From contig DATMYQ010000036.1 of assembly GCA_035560935.1 (NCBI GenBank), positions 1-15,911 on the forward strand: a stretch of DNA of 15,911 nt, read 5' to 3'. Each line of letters opens with the position of its first letter. Within the stretch, counting starts at the first letter, position 1. Below are positions 14,882 to 15,911 of the stretch, piece after piece. Position numbers and translations under genes: made by a program. Under the pieces are notes generated by a model. It did not search any database. It had not been told where the DNA came from and saw nothing but the letters and a program-made list of their open reading frames with translations. This stretch comes from DATMYQ01 sp035560935 (GTDB taxonomy: Bacteria > Bacillota > Negativicutes > Sporomusales > Sporomusaceae).

Positions 14882-15397
14882 TTAATCGGCGGGCCGGGCA
14901 GCGCAGACCGCCTGCCATTGCTGCAATTTAGTTTCCCAGGGCATGGTATGGGCGGGACTGGTGGATGGCAATAGAAAAAAACGGATGGGCGAAGCGGGAA
15001 CTGCAACCTTTTTGCGAAACGTATCCCGGGCTTTGACGCCGTTGAAAAACACGGTGTGGATCTGTGGATGGTCATGAAAAAATGTTGCAAAATCATTGGA
15101 CTGCTCATCGCGGATATTGGTATCCAGGCTTCCCTGGCGGCGGCCATTGGCGATGACGTCCCACAGTGCAATCCGGTGCGACAATAAAAACGCCAGCTTT
15201 TCGGTATATGATTTATCTTGTTCCACTCCGGCGCTGTCGCCGGGGTGGAACAATGTGAATATTATTTTCCAGAATTGGTTGCGGGGATTGGCGTAGTATT
15301 GCTGCTGCCGCAACGATTCTTCACCGGGCAGAGAACCCAGGATCAGAATCCGGGAGTCGCTGTCGGCCACCGGCGGGAAAGAGTATTTGCGGTCCAT
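14882..15397 (-). CDS. DNA-deoxyinosine/uracil glycosylase family protein
   Basis: 171-residue cytoplasmic protein of the uracil-DNA glycosylase superfamily, closest in pattern to the hypoxanthine (deoxyinosine) and G/U mismatch-type enzymes. Motif 1 is ILGSLPGEES (19-28). YYANPRNQFWK (34-44) is the conserved stretch that contains the catalytic Asn in this group. Motif 2 is LPSTSPAH (143-150). Such enzymes remove deaminated bases from DNA in base-excision repair. The start is set by AAGGAGG ending 9 bases upstream (15407-15413 on the plus strand). It is transcribed towards the PfkB gene, with 22 bases between the two stops and no clear bidirectional terminator. The exact base removed is not determined by sequence. 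Confidence 0.85.
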   Translation of the reverse strand: MDRKYSFPPVADSDSRILILGSLPGEESLRQQQYYANPRNQFWKIIFTLFHPGDSAGVEQDKSYTEKLAFLLSHRIALWDVIANGRRQGSLDTNIRDEQSNDFATFFHDHPQIHTVFFNGVKARDTFRKKVAVPASPIRFFLLPSTSPAHTMPWETKLQQWQAVCAARPAD

Positions 15398-15406
15398 CGG
15401 GAATGC

Positions 15407-15413
15407 CTCCTTC
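15407..15413 (-). promoter_or_regulatory. Ribosome binding site of the glycosylase gene
   Basis: Reads AAGGAGG on the minus strand, 9 bases before ATG 15397, fixing that start. Confidence 0.75.
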
Positions 15414-15446
15414 GATGGTAGTGGACTTTAAAGGGGCTTGAACTAT

Positions 15447-15476
15447 ATTATAAACAAAAAATGCCGGCGACAGCAA
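15447..15476 (-). promoter_or_regulatory. Candidate promoter of the glycosylase gene
   Basis: On the minus strand TTGCTG, an 18-base spacer and a perfect TATAAT lie about 50 bases before the start codon. Confidence 0.5.
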
Positions 15477-15601
15477 AAAAAATGCACAAGCTCAAAAAGG
15501 TGCGGCAGGAAAGATACTGCGCAAAAGTTAGAAAATCATTGAAAAACATTTTGTGACGTAGATAAACATGGGACAAGTCGTTTTTTTTGTTATTGCGCAA
15601 G

Positions 15602-15630
15602 TTGCGGAAGAACCAAAAAACATATATAAT
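15602..15630 (+). promoter_or_regulatory. Candidate promoter of tRNA-Lys
   Basis: TTGCGG, 17 bases, then a perfect TATAAT at 15625-15630, about 50 bases upstream of the tRNA. The stretch 15422-15679 otherwise contains no gene that I can see. Confidence 0.5.
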
Positions 15631-15679
15631 TTATCTGTTGTTGATATTGACAATAACGATGGCGGATGTTTCATGACAT

Positions 15680-15755
<76 letters not shown>

Positions 15756-15767
15756 AAAGAATACAGT

Positions 15768-15800
15768 AACCACGCATTTTTAAAGGATGTGTGGTTTTTT
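15768..15800 (+). terminator. Rho-independent terminator after tRNA-Lys
   Basis: AACCACGCAT pairs with ATGTGTGGTT (one G-T pair) and is followed by a T tract, 12 bases after the tRNA end. Confidence 0.85.
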
Positions 15801-15863
15801 AATTTTCGCGGGTTGTCTGCAAAGTTGGGCAAAAAATAATAAATCGGCCTTATTTTACCCATT

Positions 15864-15889
15864 AAAAAAAGCCGCCCTTTATAGGGCGG
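15864..15889 (-). terminator. Minus-strand terminator of a gene beyond the right edge
   Basis: On the minus strand CCGCCCT-ATAA-AGGGCGG is followed by C and seven T residues, a strong terminator for a gene entering from the right that is not in the window. Confidence 0.75.
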
Positions 15890-15911
15890 TTACTCAAACA
15901 ACTATATAGAT

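Noticed and set aside
14859..14882. Possible bidirectional terminator between the convergent PfkB and glycosylase genes (TTTTTTGAAAAAA)
   Set aside because: The inverted repeat is only an A/T hexamer with a one-base loop and cannot form a stable terminator stem.
14572..15171. 199-codon minus-strand frame spanning the PfkB 3' end and the glycosylase gene
   Set aside because: It overlaps two well-supported genes in the wrong frames and shows no family motifs.

Overview
The window looks like a Gram-positive-type (Firmicutes) chromosome of roughly even base composition. A spore-former-related anaerobe of the Negativicutes (Sporomusa/Pelosinus-like) is my best guess. That rests on the strong AAGGAGG-type ribosome binding sites, the RsbU/RsbV-style signalling genes, the tRNA genes and the style of the proteins. 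The taxonomy is inference only.

Left part (1-2234): an AAA_14/DUF4143-type ATPase and an AT-rich orphan TIR-domain gene that looks 5' truncated. They are followed by the 3' portion of a tRNA-Ser(CGA) gene without its 5' half, still joined to its own terminator. This is the classic scar of an element integrated into a tRNA gene, so the two genes are probably cargo at the right end of a genomic island extending left of the window.

Centre (2468-13771): four same-strand genes with gaps of 32, 3 and 4 bases, almost certainly one operon. The first is a 2620-residue non-ribosomal peptide synthetase with order C-A-T-C-A-T-R, ending in a Crp-like cyclic-nucleotide-binding fold without a DNA-binding domain. 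It is followed by a membrane-anchored SpoIIE/RsbU-type serine phosphatase, then a membrane protein that fuses a catalytically dead copy of that phosphatase domain to an RsbW-like HATPase kinase, then an RsbV-like STAS protein carrying the phospho-acceptor serine. Thus a complete partner-switching module (phosphatase, kinase, antagonist) is attached to a peptide synthetase that itself carries a regulatory sensor domain. The predicted product is a reductively released dipeptide aldehyde (or the cyclic imine/pyrazinone derived from it), probably N-acylated because the enzyme begins with a condensation domain. No sigma factor and no phosphopantetheinyl transferase is encoded in the window. This operon is the candidate undescribed system.

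Right part (13809-15911): a PfkB-family sugar/nucleoside kinase with its own possible promoter, a convergent DNA-deoxyinosine/uracil glycosylase-like gene on the minus strand, a complete tRNA-Lys(CTT) with promoter and terminator, and a minus-strand terminator belonging to a gene beyond the right edge.
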